This document shows, in pieces, positions 47,155 to 56,330 of a stretch of DNA of 64,000 nt (the first letter of the stretch is position 1; the number at the start of each line of letters is the position of its first letter). Under the pieces are notes generated by a model, which was not told the origin of the DNA, made no database searches, and worked only from the letters and a program-made list of their open reading frames with translations. A program made the translations under genes and the position numbers. Origin of the DNA: Shewanella sp. KX20019. GTDB lineage: Bacteria; Pseudomonadota; Gammaproteobacteria; Enterobacterales; Shewanellaceae. The stretch spans positions 4,092,001-4,156,000 of the forward strand of contig NZ_CP068437.1 in the NCBI RefSeq assembly GCF_016757755.1, given 5' to 3'.

Positions 47155-48318
47155 TTAACCGACTAACTGATGGCGAAATACTTTCTCATTCATCTTGTCT
47201 AATTCATTCAGCCATTTACCTACGGTTTCTTCATCATGAGGAGCCGGCGAAACACCCAACGCCAGATCGCCTGCAATGAGTGATTCAATAGCGACAGCCA
47301 CTGTCAAAGAAACCAGACGAGCCATGGCGGAGCCACGCTCATCACCCACGGCATCGATACCATAACTTGAGTGCCAGATCGTTTGCTCACCTTGAGGGTC
47401 TTTAACTTCGAGTTCAACAGAAAGTACCACACGGTCGGCTTCACCCACATCGTATTGGTGCTTGTCCCACAGCTCGTCACTTAGCTTGGTCAAACGCGCA
47501 AGCCCGGCATCGCCAACGGCAGCATCGACCTCGGTAAATAACCCGCTCCAAGCAGTTGACCAACCATTAAGTCTTAGCGTACCACGAACAAACTCTTGAA
47601 TATTCCAGTCATCACCAAAGCCATATTGCTGCTGAAATGGCAGTGAATCACGGTTAGGATATGCCTGAAAAGTCTCAAGGCTTGCGTCACTCATGCGCAT
47701 ATCGAAAGCTGATAGTGCTAACCACGGTTTTTCAGTCTGCTTAACTTCACCATCTTGAGTCCACTGCGCTGGGGACTTAAGCGCTTTTAATACGCCAAGT
47801 GGTGACCAAGAAAATTTATACTTAAATTCGTTAGCCACTTTTGGGAAGCCACCGCAATAGGAGCGGAAGCTATGTTGATTGGCCTTATCAAATTTATCCG
47901 ATGCCTGATATTTGGCTATCAAGGCGTGAGCGAGCAGATGATCAAGCCCTGGATCTAGCCCCACTTCATTTACGAAGCACAAGTTTAACGATTTGGCCTT
48001 TGCATCCAGCGCCAGCATCTCGGGCGAGACGTAACTACTCGAAACAAAATGCGCATTTTGACCAAGGCATAATTCGGCCACATGTACATGCAGGGTCGCA
48101 GGCAGCATTGAAATAACCACATCGCCGGGATTAATCTCAGCTTCTAAACTGAGCCACTCTAGTTGCTTAGTCGGAATATTAATGCCTAAGTGGCTCACTG
48201 CTTGCTCAGCTTTAGCTAAGGTACGGTTCCACAGAATAAGTTTTTGACCCGATTGAGCGACTTTTTTAATTCCCGGAAGTGAAGAGAGTCCGGCGCCTAG
48301 CCAATGGATAGTTTTCAT
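47155..48318 (-). CDS. Saccharopine dehydrogenase-like protein (glutamate-forming, LYS9 type)
   Basis: 387 residues from the ATG at 48318 (MKTIHWLGAG). The N-terminal Rossmann fold has a GAGLSSLPG nucleotide-binding loop, VVISMLPATLH near 75 and a NEVGLDPGLDHLLA motif near 122, typical of saccharopine reductase. The substrate domain has FRSYCGGFP. The enzyme interconverts saccharopine with glutamate and 2-aminoadipate 6-semialdehyde using NAD(P). Carboxynorspermidine synthase belongs to the same superfamily and is an alternative, but the LYS1-like gene 55 bases upstream favours saccharopine. It is last in a two-gene operon. Confidence 0.85.
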   Translation of the reverse strand: MKTIHWLGAGLSSLPGIKKVAQSGQKLILWNRTLAKAEQAVSHLGINIPTKQLEWLSLEAEINPGDVVISMLPATLHVHVAELCLGQNAHFVSSSYVSPEMLALDAKAKSLNLCFVNEVGLDPGLDHLLAHALIAKYQASDKFDKANQHSFRSYCGGFPKVANEFKYKFSWSPLGVLKALKSPAQWTQDGEVKQTEKPWLALSAFDMRMSDASLETFQAYPNRDSLPFQQQYGFGDDWNIQEFVRGTLRLNGWSTAWSGLFTEVDAAVGDAGLARLTKLSDELWDKHQYDVGEADRVVLSVELEVKDPQGEQTIWHSSYGIDAVGDERGSAMARLVSLTVAVAIESLIAGDLALGVSPAPHDEETVGKWLNELDKMNEKVFRHQLVG

Positions 48319-48373
48319 TTTTGTAATCTCTTTAATGTTAATCAATGTGTATGTGATTTATCGGCTTAGCTTG

Positions 48374-49453
48374 TTATACCTGACCGAGTTTGTCAGCGAA
48401 GATGTGATTAGCTCTCTGCCAAACGCCCTGGGTGAGGTCATCGAGCTGCAGCAGGTGTGGTAGCAACTGTTGGCAAAAATCCTCGCTACTCTCAACAGGT
48501 AGCAGCGAAGGTAAGTGGTCGATGGCGATCAAGTCGACAGGATTTTCTCCGTCGACTATACGCAGGCATGGCTCATCAAAGGTGGTACAGCTAGAATAGA
48601 TCGGCAAAGGGTTGTATGTGCCATATGGATCGCAACTCACATCGCAAATGATAGCCAGTCGACGTGGGTCAATGTCATTTACGTTCAACATTGGCAGGGT
48701 AATAAAGGGTGGCAGGGCTTGCTGTACGAAAACGCAATTAACCAGCACATCAAAATCTAAAATATCCTCGAAAGGGCCACCTATTTGAGTCTCTGCAATA
48801 TCCCATTCGGTCACATCTGCACCGACACATTTGGCCATCTCGACAGCGCCACGACCACTTCTGCCTTTTGCACCGATCACCAATACCTTAGGCGCCTGAG
48901 ACAGCTGACTTATGGCACTTGTCACATCATCGACCAATGCCTGTTTGCTTGGCATAGATGTCAGTTTAGGCAACACAGGGCCATCAACTTGTTGGCGGCG
49001 ACCAAATGCTTTGAGAGCCACTGCCGCACCAGCAAAGCCCGCCCAATAACCAAATGCAGCCACGCGGCGCTGCTTGTCATCCACTAAATATTCAAGATCG
49101 TATAGCGTACCGTCACCCGATTTAAATCGACGAAGCACTTCTTGCCAGCCCTGTTGCTCCTTATATACATGAGCAAAATGGATATGACGATGCGTCAGTG
49201 GCCAACTCGCTTCACTGAGCTCTTTTAGCCCTAGGATGATGGTGTCACTAGGGGCACTTTGCCAACTATGAGCCGGTTTAATGTCGCAGCCTATCTCTTT
49301 GTATGCTTGAGCCGGAATAGCACTCAGCGTCGACTCTTCGACAGTGATCTTAAAGCCTGCCTGCAATAATTGCTCGGCAACGCTAGGGGTCAAGGCAATG
49401 CGTTCCTCTAAGGGCTTAGTTTCTGCACGCAACCAAATATGGACTTTTGTCAT
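48374..49453 (-). CDS. Saccharopine dehydrogenase-like protein (lysine-forming, LYS1 type)
   Basis: 359 residues. The AlaDH/PNT-type N-terminal domain has IWLRAETKPLEERIALTPS (Arg and Lys contacts), HFAHVYKEQQGW (catalytic His and Lys) and a central Rossmann fold (VLVIGAKGRSGRGAVEMAK near 190), then ICDVSCDPYGTYNPLPIYSS near 268, as in yeast Lys1. It interconverts saccharopine with lysine and 2-oxoglutarate using NAD. AGGAG precedes the ATG. It diverges from the kinase/phospholyase fusion gene, so the two transcripts share a 165-base control region. Confidence 0.88.
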   Translation of the reverse strand: MTKVHIWLRAETKPLEERIALTPSVAEQLLQAGFKITVEESTLSAIPAQAYKEIGCDIKPAHSWQSAPSDTIILGLKELSEASWPLTHRHIHFAHVYKEQQGWQEVLRRFKSGDGTLYDLEYLVDDKQRRVAAFGYWAGFAGAAVALKAFGRRQQVDGPVLPKLTSMPSKQALVDDVTSAISQLSQAPKVLVIGAKGRSGRGAVEMAKCVGADVTEWDIAETQIGGPFEDILDFDVLVNCVFVQQALPPFITLPMLNVNDIDPRRLAIICDVSCDPYGTYNPLPIYSSCTTFDEPCLRIVDGENPVDLIAIDHLPSLLPVESSEDFCQQLLPHLLQLDDLTQGVWQRANHIFADKLGQV

Positions 49454-49522
49454 ACCGCTAGATCTCCTGCAAGCCTACCCGCCTGCTAAGGTTTACACAC
49501 TCAAAAGTGAATGGGTGATAAA

Positions 49523-49551
49523 TTGCTATTGAAAAGTAGTTAGTGTATACA
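49523..49551 (+). promoter_or_regulatory. Candidate promoter and TGTATACA palindrome in the divergent gap
   Basis: TTGCTA (49523-49528), 17 bases, then TATACA (49546-49551). The -10 lies within the palindrome TGTATACA (49544-49551), which could bind a GntR-type or other dimeric regulator. It points to the fusion gene 68 bases downstream. Confidence 0.4.
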
Positions 49552-49618
49552 ATATTCAGCGACACACAAGCTTAACATACCGACTACAACTACAATACAA
49601 TTAGGTTCTGGGAGCATA

Positions 49619-51994
49619 ATGGCAATGGAAGCGCTACAAACGAAGGTCGTCGAATATTCTCCAAACAGCGTGAAACTGCTGGCGCAGAAACATTTTAAGA
49701 TAGCTGTCGAGGTTAAGGTTCTGCCTGGTTATGATGATCTCAATTTTCTGCTTAGCGATAGTGCCGGCAAGCGTTTTATCCTTAAAATTGCCAATGCAGA
49801 TGAATCACTAGCCGAGTTAGATATGCAAAATGCAGCAATGAACTACCTCGACCAACAAAACTTTCAGCCCTACCAGCTACCTAAAGTGATTAAGAATCAA
49901 TCTGGTCATGAAATCACGCCTCTGCAGGATAAACACGGCAGGCCGAGACAGATGCGCTTGCTGAGCTATGTGGCCGGGACTTTCTATAGCGAACACAAGC
50001 TACTCAATACACACCACCATCAACAACTTGGCGTCTTGCTGGCTAAACTAGATTTGAGTTTGCAGGGCTTCTCCCATAGAGCGGCATCACGCCATTTTGA
50101 CTGGGATCTTAAACATGCTGAGTCGGTGATCCGCGCTAAGGTAGATTTGATTTCAGAGCAGTCTCGACGAAAGCAAGTACTGACTATTCTGTCGTTGTTT
50201 GAGCAGCAAGTGAGCCCCTTTAAAGCTGAGTTGCCACAGGGCGTGATCCACAACGACGTGAATGATTATAATCTACTGCTCAGTAGTGCAGATGAGGATG
50301 CTGAGGTTGTCGGTCTGATCGATTTCGGTGATATGGTGCATAGCTATCAGGTCAATGAACTCGCTATCGCCTGCGCTTACGCCATTCTTGGCACAGACAC
50401 GCCGCTGAAAATAATTAAAGCCATTACCCTCTCCTATCACCAATATCGGCCGCTAAATGGCGCTGAGATCTGGGTCTTATTACCTTTAATAGCAGCTCGA
50501 CTTGCGGTCAGTGTATGTAACTCCGCTGAGGCTATTCTGGCTGAGCCAGATAATGATTACCTCATGGTAAGCGCTAAACCTGCATGGGCCGCTATCGCTA
50601 CACTGCTTAAATTGGATGCGAAAAGTACTAGTTTCGAGTTGCAACGGCTGTGTTTTTCATCAAAGAGCCCATCGCCCATTACTGCGGATAATACTCAGTT
50701 TGAACGACATCAAGATATTGTCAGCCAACGAGAGCAGCGACTATTCAAGACCTTGAGCGTCTCATATCAACAGCCGTTGATCATTGAACGCGGCCAGGGA
50801 CAGTTTCTACTTGATGAAAACAACATCGCCTACTTAGATATGGTCAACAACGTCTGCCATGTTGGTCACTGTCATCCCGCCGTTGTAGCGGCGGGTCAAA
50901 CGCAAATGGCTAAGCTAAATACCAATACCCGTTATCTCAATGACAATATTATTCAGTACAGCCAAGCCTTGCTCAAGACCTTTCCAGAGAGCTTATCGGT
51001 AGTCATGTTTGTTAATTCAGGCAGTGAAGCCAACGAGCTTGCTATGAGGTTAATGCGCTGCAAGACACAATCGGATGAGTTATTGGTGGTTGACGGCGCC
51101 TACCACGGCAATACTAATAAGGCGATCGAGATAAGTCCCTATAAGTTTAATGGTCCAGGTGGTGAAGGGGCCGGGGCACATATTCATGTAGTGCCCATGC
51201 CTGACCCTTACCGAGGTGAACATAAGGGCATGTCTGTCACAACGGGTCTGGCGTACGCCCGCCCAGTAGAACAGGCGATCGCACAGCTGCAACAAAGCGG
51301 CAAGCCTCTTGGAGGATATATCTGTGAGTCTTTGCAGGGAGTCGGTGGCAATCTAATCATGCCAAATGGTTACCTTAAAGCCGTTTATAGCGCGGTACGT
51401 AAGGCTGGTGGTATCTGCATTGCCGATGAAGTTCAGGTTGGCTTTGGTCGAGTCGGTACGCATTGGTGGGCATTCGAAACTCAAGATGTGGTACCAGATA
51501 TCGTCACTTTAGGTAAGCCTATCGGTAATGGTCATCCCATGGCAGCAGTAGTCACAACCAAAGAGATTGCTGATGCGTTTGTAACTGGTATGGAGTACTT
51601 CAATACCTTCGGCGGTAACCCCGTTTCATGTGCCATAGGAAAAGCGGTATTAAATGCCATCGATGATGAAAACATGATGCAAAATGCCCAGCATACTGGC
51701 GACTATATGCAAAGATGTTTAGAGATATTAAAGCAGCAGTTCGACATCATTGGTGATATTAGAGGCTTGGGCCTCTTTATTGGTGTTGAGCTAGTAGAGG
51801 ACGAGCAATTAACTCCCGCAACAGAAAAAGCAAAGCTATTAGTTGAATGGTTCAAATCGCGTCATATCTTACTGAGTCTCGACGGTCCTTTCAGTAATGT
51901 ACTTAAAATTAAGCCACCGATGGTATTTAACCAAGGCAATGTGGATTACTTCATTGAGCAACTGACGCAGGGGTTGTCTCAAATAAGTAAATAA
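49619..51994 (+). CDS. APH-type kinase fused to class III aminotransferase-fold phospho-lyase
   Basis: 791 residues. Residues about 20-335 form an aminoglycoside/choline-kinase-like (APH) domain: FILKIANADE (ATP Lys), VIHNDVNDYNLLL (catalytic loop) and GLIDFGDMVHS (metal site). Residues about 365-790 form a PLP class III fold: FVNSGSEANELAMRL, ADEVQVGFGRVGTHWW and the PLP Lys in TLGKPIGNGHPMAAVVTT, then EYFNTFGGNPVSCA. The GKPxGNGHP and FNTxGGNPVSCA blocks resemble animal ETNPPL and PHYKPL, phospho-lyases for phosphoethanolamine and 5-phosphohydroxylysine. The kinase half resembles hydroxylysine kinase. The saccharopine dehydrogenases beside it favour 5-hydroxylysine as substrate; this is inferred. 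Confidence 0.85.
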   Translation: MAMEALQTKVVEYSPNSVKLLAQKHFKIAVEVKVLPGYDDLNFLLSDSAGKRFILKIANADESLAELDMQNAAMNYLDQQNFQPYQLPKVIKNQSGHEITPLQDKHGRPRQMRLLSYVAGTFYSEHKLLNTHHHQQLGVLLAKLDLSLQGFSHRAASRHFDWDLKHAESVIRAKVDLISEQSRRKQVLTILSLFEQQVSPFKAELPQGVIHNDVNDYNLLLSSADEDAEVVGLIDFGDMVHSYQVNELAIACAYAILGTDTPLKIIKAITLSYHQYRPLNGAEIWVLLPLIAARLAVSVCNSAEAILAEPDNDYLMVSAKPAWAAIATLLKLDAKSTSFELQRLCFSSKSPSPITADNTQFERHQDIVSQREQRLFKTLSVSYQQPLIIERGQGQFLLDENNIAYLDMVNNVCHVGHCHPAVVAAGQTQMAKLNTNTRYLNDNIIQYSQALLKTFPESLSVVMFVNSGSEANELAMRLMRCKTQSDELLVVDGAYHGNTNKAIEISPYKFNGPGGEGAGAHIHVVPMPDPYRGEHKGMSVTTGLAYARPVEQAIAQLQQSGKPLGGYICESLQGVGGNLIMPNGYLKAVYSAVRKAGGICIADEVQVGFGRVGTHWWAFETQDVVPDIVTLGKPIGNGHPMAAVVTTKEIADAFVTGMEYFNTFGGNPVSCAIGKAVLNAIDDENMMQNAQHTGDYMQRCLEILKQQFDIIGDIRGLGLFIGVELVEDEQLTPATEKAKLLVEWFKSRHILLSLDGPFSNVLKIKPPMVFNQGNVDYFIEQLTQGLSQISK

Positions 51995-52140
51995 TCACTA
52001 TAGGCCTAGGCCCTTTTGTTTAGTTTATAAGGCCTTAGGCAAACGTTGCTCAAGGATATACGGCCACTGCAATGTAACTACTTAAAAATGGTTGTTGCAG
52101 TTAAGGAAGCGCCGACACTAAAAATAATAAGGAACATATT

Positions 52141-53670
52141 ATGACCTCGAATCAAGCACCTTCAGAGCAAGATCACAATAAGACTCTCAAGGCCAAACAA
52201 GATGAGCAGACTAAGAGGATCCCTAGCCTGTTTGATGCGCTTATTCCAGTGTTTGCACTTGTGTCCATGTTGTCAGCCGCGGTTTACCTCTATTCGTCCG
52301 ATAGCTCCTACGGGGCTAATCAGATAGCCCTTATATTGGCGGCATGCATCGCACTCATCGTTGGTGTCAAAAATGGCTATAGCTGGAAGGAGATGGAGGC
52401 TGGTATCGTTAAAAGTGTCGCCGTATCAGTCGGGGCGCTACTCATTCTATTCTCTGTTGGTTCTTTAATTGGCACCTGGATACTCGCTGGCACTGTACCG
52501 ACGATGATCTACTACGGTATGTTACTACTCAATCCCGAATATTTTTATGCCGCCGCCTGTCTATTATGTGCCGTTATTGCCATTAGTATTGGTAGCTCTT
52601 GGACCGTAGCTGGCACACTTGGTATTGCGTTAGTGGGCGTTGCGGCTGCCATGGGGTTAAGCGTAGAGATCACCGCCGGCGCTATCATCAGTGGCGCCTA
52701 TTTTGGCGATAAAATGTCGCCGATGTCCGATACTACCAACCTTGCCCCAGCGGTAGCTGGCACAGATCTATTCAGCCATATCAGGCACATGGTATGGACC
52801 ACGATTCCTAGTATTATCATCGCGCTGATAGGGTTTCTAATCCTAGGCTTTACGAGTACTTCGAGCGGAGAAGCTGGTGACTTGCAAGAGAGTATGTTGC
52901 TATTGCAGCAGCAGTTTAATCCTGGACTTCACCTCTTGTTACCACTGCTGGTGGTTTTAGTATTAGCTTATAAGAAGATGCCTGCGTTTCCCACGGTCAT
53001 TCTTGGTACCATCGCAGGCGCTATCTGCGCTGCACTGTTTCAGTTTGATGGCATCATCACCTTTGCCAATGATGATAGTCTGCCGCCATTGGTCGCTATG
53101 GTCAAAGGGATCTGGACCGCCATGTTTAATGGCTACACTGCGAACACTGGCGATGAAGTGCTCGATAGTTTACTCAGTCGAGGTGGCATGAGCCAGATGA
53201 CCAATACGGTCTGGTTGATCCTTTGCGCAATGGCATTTGGTGGCATTATGGAGGTCACTGGTCTACTTCAACGTATTTTGCAGAGCATGTTGAGCTTAGT
53301 CACCTCTAGTGGTAGCTTGATAATTACCACTTTAGCGACCTGTATTGGTGCAAACCTCATTACCGGCGATCAGTTTATTGCCATCATTTTGCCTGGTCGT
53401 ATGTTAAAAGCTGAATACACCAAGCGCGGGCTTGCAGCGAAAAATCTGAGTCGAGCATTGGAAGACTCCGCCACCATCACCAGTCCACTCGTCCCCTGGA
53501 ATACCTGTGGTGCTTACATGGCCAGTACATTGGGAGTGGCTACTATTGCTTATCTACCGTACGCCTTCTTCAACTTAGTTTGTCCATTAGTCAGTGGCAC
53601 TTATGCCTACTTTAATTTCAAGATAGAGAAACTGGAAGACCTACCCGAGTTCATTGAGGCTAAAGCATAG
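52141..53670 (+). CDS. NhaC-family transporter, possible lysine/hydroxylysine carrier
   Basis: 509 residues with about 11-12 membrane helices after a charged cytoplasmic N-terminus (about 1-30). NhaC-type motifs are SSWTVAGTLGIALVGVAAAMG (near 155), GAIISGAYFGDKMSPMSDTTNLAPA (near 180) and the C-terminal GDQFIAIILPGRML and EDSATITSPLVPWNTCGA. The family was named for Na+/H+ antiport. One branch (LysW) is linked to lysine uptake by lysine riboswitches. Co-direction with the kinase/phospho-lyase fusion gene (146-base gap) suggests import of its substrate. A strong terminator follows. Confidence 0.85.
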   Translation: MTSNQAPSEQDHNKTLKAKQDEQTKRIPSLFDALIPVFALVSMLSAAVYLYSSDSSYGANQIALILAACIALIVGVKNGYSWKEMEAGIVKSVAVSVGALLILFSVGSLIGTWILAGTVPTMIYYGMLLLNPEYFYAAACLLCAVIAISIGSSWTVAGTLGIALVGVAAAMGLSVEITAGAIISGAYFGDKMSPMSDTTNLAPAVAGTDLFSHIRHMVWTTIPSIIIALIGFLILGFTSTSSGEAGDLQESMLLLQQQFNPGLHLLLPLLVVLVLAYKKMPAFPTVILGTIAGAICAALFQFDGIITFANDDSLPPLVAMVKGIWTAMFNGYTANTGDEVLDSLLSRGGMSQMTNTVWLILCAMAFGGIMEVTGLLQRILQSMLSLVTSSGSLIITTLATCIGANLITGDQFIAIILPGRMLKAEYTKRGLAAKNLSRALEDSATITSPLVPWNTCGAYMASTLGVATIAYLPYAFFNLVCPLVSGTYAYFNFKIEKLEDLPEFIEAKA

Positions 53671-53702
53671 GCTACATACAGGGGCTAAATGACATTCCCT
53701 CC

Positions 53703-53736
53703 AAAAATAGCGAGCATATTTGCTCGCTATTTTTGT
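53703..53736 (+). terminator. Rho-independent terminator after the NhaC-type gene
   Basis: AAAAATAGCGAGCA (53703-53716) pairs with TGCTCGCTATTTTT (53721-53734) over 14 bases with a short loop and T-run. Confidence 0.88.
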
Positions 53737-53842
53737 TAACTAGATCGCTAAAATAACCAAATCTAACCTTTGCTAAAATCCATAATGGTGTAATGTTGGT
53801 ACAACAACGTTATAAATTTCTGTTCACCGTTCAGGGGTACCT

Positions 53843-54091
53843 ATGCTAAATGAGAATCACGCACTTATTTTCGATTTCCCAGAATTTAAACAAGACATTG
53901 TTTATTTGAACCATAAAGACGAAGAATTTCAAGGACTATCCAAGCAGTACCACTTATTAGATTACGAAATTCGTCAGCTAGAAATTGACGGTAGTCCGAC
54001 CGATGACGAACACATGCATCAGCTCAAAGTGCAGCGGGCGAATTTAAAAGACATCTTATTTCAAAAATTGAAAGATCATCACGCCGAATAA
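53843..54091 (+). CDS. YdcH-family (DUF465) small protein
   Basis: 82 residues. The pattern ALIFDFPEFKQDIVYLNHKDEEFQGLSKQYHLLDYEIRQLE followed by a second charged helix (LKVQRANLKDILFQKLKDH) defines DUF465, a coiled helical hairpin of unknown role that is common in Proteobacteria. The length is slightly above the usual 70-75. It is monocistronic. Confidence 0.9.
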   Translation: MLNENHALIFDFPEFKQDIVYLNHKDEEFQGLSKQYHLLDYEIRQLEIDGSPTDDEHMHQLKVQRANLKDILFQKLKDHHAE

Positions 54092-54097
54092 GCTTGT

Positions 54098-54126
54098 AAG
54101 GGGACGGGAAGCAACCGCCCCCTTTT
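54098..54126 (+). terminator. Terminator of the ydcH-like gene
   Basis: AAGGGG-ACGG pairs with CCG-C-CCCCTT (54098-54124) with one mismatch, followed by TTG. It is 8 bases after the stop. Confidence 0.6.
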
Positions 54127-54396
54127 GCCTCACCCCATTATAAAAATAATGCCACGCCGACAACGCTATCACAGCTAAAGCTGCGAGCCCCTCTAGCGAC
54201 TCAAATAACAAACTGTATTTCCGTTAGTTCAAGAGTGTTGTTGAGGCATGCCCCTACCTCACATATTGCTAGCCGTTATGTGACTGACCGATTAAGTTTT
54301 CAGCTTTATTTTATTAATGTGATCTACACACCTATATTTCAGCGCACACATGTACGCATAATAAGCCATTAGCGATATTGACTATTGGAGTTTGCA

Positions 54397-54741
54397 ATGC
54401 AACACCTTGATTGCCCACAGTGCAGCAAAAAGATCGACCTTAATCTAGTGACCTGCCCCCAATGTCACGCAGTTCAAGGGTTAGAAGCCTTCTCTGGCGT
54501 CGATCCTAACATCCGCATTAAAAACCAAAAACTGGCAATATGGTTTGGATTTTTATTCGGTGGGTTAGGCTTACATAAGTTCTATTTAGGTCAACACCTG
54601 AAGGGCAGCTTGTACTTAGTCTTTAGCTGGACGTTAGTGCCGATAGTGGTCGGCTGGGTCGATGCTGTGCGTACCTTGAAAATGAGTCCCTTTAATTTTC
54701 AACAACGTTATTGCCGTAGAGAGAGTCAGCACTACATTTAA
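54397..54741 (+). CDS. TM2-domain protein with N-terminal zinc ribbon
   Basis: 114 residues from the ATG at 54397 (GGAG 6 bases upstream). A zinc ribbon (LDCPQCSKKIDLNLVTCPQCHA, residues 4-25) precedes two membrane helices with the TM2 signature (FGFLFGGLGLHKFYLGQHLKGSLYL, then VGWVDAVRTL). TM2 proteins are small inner-membrane proteins of uncertain function; ribbon-TM2 fusions are known. Confidence 0.88.
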   Translation: MQHLDCPQCSKKIDLNLVTCPQCHAVQGLEAFSGVDPNIRIKNQKLAIWFGFLFGGLGLHKFYLGQHLKGSLYLVFSWTLVPIVVGWVDAVRTLKMSPFNFQQRYCRRESQHYI

Positions 54742-54903
54742 CGAGTAACATTTAGTCTAAAAAGTACAATGTTTTCTATGCTGTATTGATGTCTCTAATG
54801 ATCTTCGAACAGCATATAGACTAAACATATAAGCTTTAGTCACTGACAAAGAAGCCGCTCAGACAAGCGGCTTAAATATTAAAACGATCATATCAGCAAG
54901 TGT

Positions 54904-56127
54904 TTACAACGCAGTACTACTGTCGCTAAACAACGCCTTTTCAATGCCATTCAGGGTATTAATGCCATCTCGATGACTCACCATATCGGTAATAATCGTG
55001 GCTCCGTTGTCTTGCTTTTCAATACTGTACTGCGATGAACTACCGCTAAATTTAACGCCGTTGTTACCACTATTACCGGTGATATTGTTATCTAGTTGAT
55101 TAACGACCACATTGCTATCTAGGTTGCCTGTTAACGTCACATCCTTAAGGTATTGCGAATGGTGGGTATAACCGATGTCACGATTAAACTTCAGGCTAAA
55201 ATCACCCATAAAGCTCGCATCAATTCTGGCATTATAGGTCAGGTACGAATGAAAGAATTTATTGTGCATCAACTCAGCACCTAATGGATCTTCACTACTG
55301 ATTTCAGCGCGTGTTTTGGCTGTATATCCGCCCCACATACTGTGAGTTTCGCTGCCAGTCCATGCCCCCCACAAACCATAATAAGCATCGATAACTGACG
55401 CGAGATATTCTTGAGTTAAACTATTTTCAGCAGTGAGTTCAGTGATCCAATTTGCATCCCCACCCCACAGCTTGTCATTTAACGCAGTGATTTGAGCGGC
55501 TCTAATTTCAGCTTGATAGCCAGGCAGGGCGCCTATGAACTCACTATTTTGGTCTACCCCGATCCCATAATCATGCATCATATGCAGGATCTCTTCAAAA
55601 CTCGCATCACGATGCTCTTCATAGCTTTGATTGATATACCAAGTGCCACCTTCAACTTGAATTTCATTTTGATATAGCGGTTGTCCGCCTAGCTCTGTAG
55701 CTGCGTTGCTACCATCATCACTGCCATTGAGGAGTATTAGAATAGCACCATTATCTGCCATCCTATTGGCCACAACAGATTTGTCACTACCATATTCAGA
55801 GCCTGGTAAATTGGTCAGATAATGGGTCAAAATAGCGCGGGAGCGCACTATCTGATTATCACTAATCAAGTCTTGCGCAATAATATGGATAGGCTTGCCA
55901 TTGGGCGCTTTAATTTGTGTATAACGATTAAATTTAAGTGCTGCGCTATAGGTCGTCGACAATGTTGCAGGTACAGCCTCTATATCGAGTGCCTTTATTT
56001 CTGCTGACAGTCCAACTCCTGAATTATTGTTGCCACCGGAAGGCGTGCTCGAAGAGTCAGAATTACAGGCCACTAAGGCCATTAAACTTGCTGTTACAAC
56101 CCCAACCAATATTACTTTAGCCACCAT
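54904..56127 (-). CDS. Putative lipoprotein with EEILHxxHD motif and RTX-like C-terminal motif
   Basis: 407 residues. A lipobox (LMALVAC, Cys near residue 22) is followed by a Ser/Gly/Asn linker. The central domain contains SFEEILHMMHDYGIG near residue 180, where Glu, two His and Asp could bind a metal, as in some metallopeptidases, but no standard HExxH is present. The C-terminal stretch (FSGSSSQYSI near 360, then HRDGINTLNGIEKALFSD at the end) resembles a motif found in Ca-binding RTX surface proteins. I do not recognise the full family. It is divergent from the two-component genes. Confidence 0.65.
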   Translation of the reverse strand: MVAKVILVGVVTASLMALVACNSDSSSTPSGGNNNSGVGLSAEIKALDIEAVPATLSTTYSAALKFNRYTQIKAPNGKPIHIIAQDLISDNQIVRSRAILTHYLTNLPGSEYGSDKSVVANRMADNGAILILLNGSDDGSNAATELGGQPLYQNEIQVEGGTWYINQSYEEHRDASFEEILHMMHDYGIGVDQNSEFIGALPGYQAEIRAAQITALNDKLWGGDANWITELTAENSLTQEYLASVIDAYYGLWGAWTGSETHSMWGGYTAKTRAEISSEDPLGAELMHNKFFHSYLTYNARIDASFMGDFSLKFNRDIGYTHHSQYLKDVTLTGNLDSNVVVNQLDNNITGNSGNNGVKFSGSSSQYSIEKQDNGATIITDMVSHRDGINTLNGIEKALFSDSSTAL

Positions 56128-56330
56128 AATCTACTCCTAATACCTCTTTGATTTGAGCTGTAAAATTAACATGACCATCAAGCTCGTAGGGTAAGAGAAA
56201 GTAAGTAAATTACACGCTATGTAAGCACATGTAAGCGAACTGTATTTAGTGACAACATCCTGTAAAATCAAACTCGTCAGCGAAGCATTTCTATCATACA
56301 TTGGTAGAGTTAATATTAAGGTAAACAGTT

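Noticed and set aside
47155..48318. Carboxynorspermidine synthase instead of saccharopine dehydrogenase
   Set aside because: It is the same superfamily, but no carboxynorspermidine decarboxylase gene is adjacent and a LYS1-type gene is; it is kept only as an alternative.
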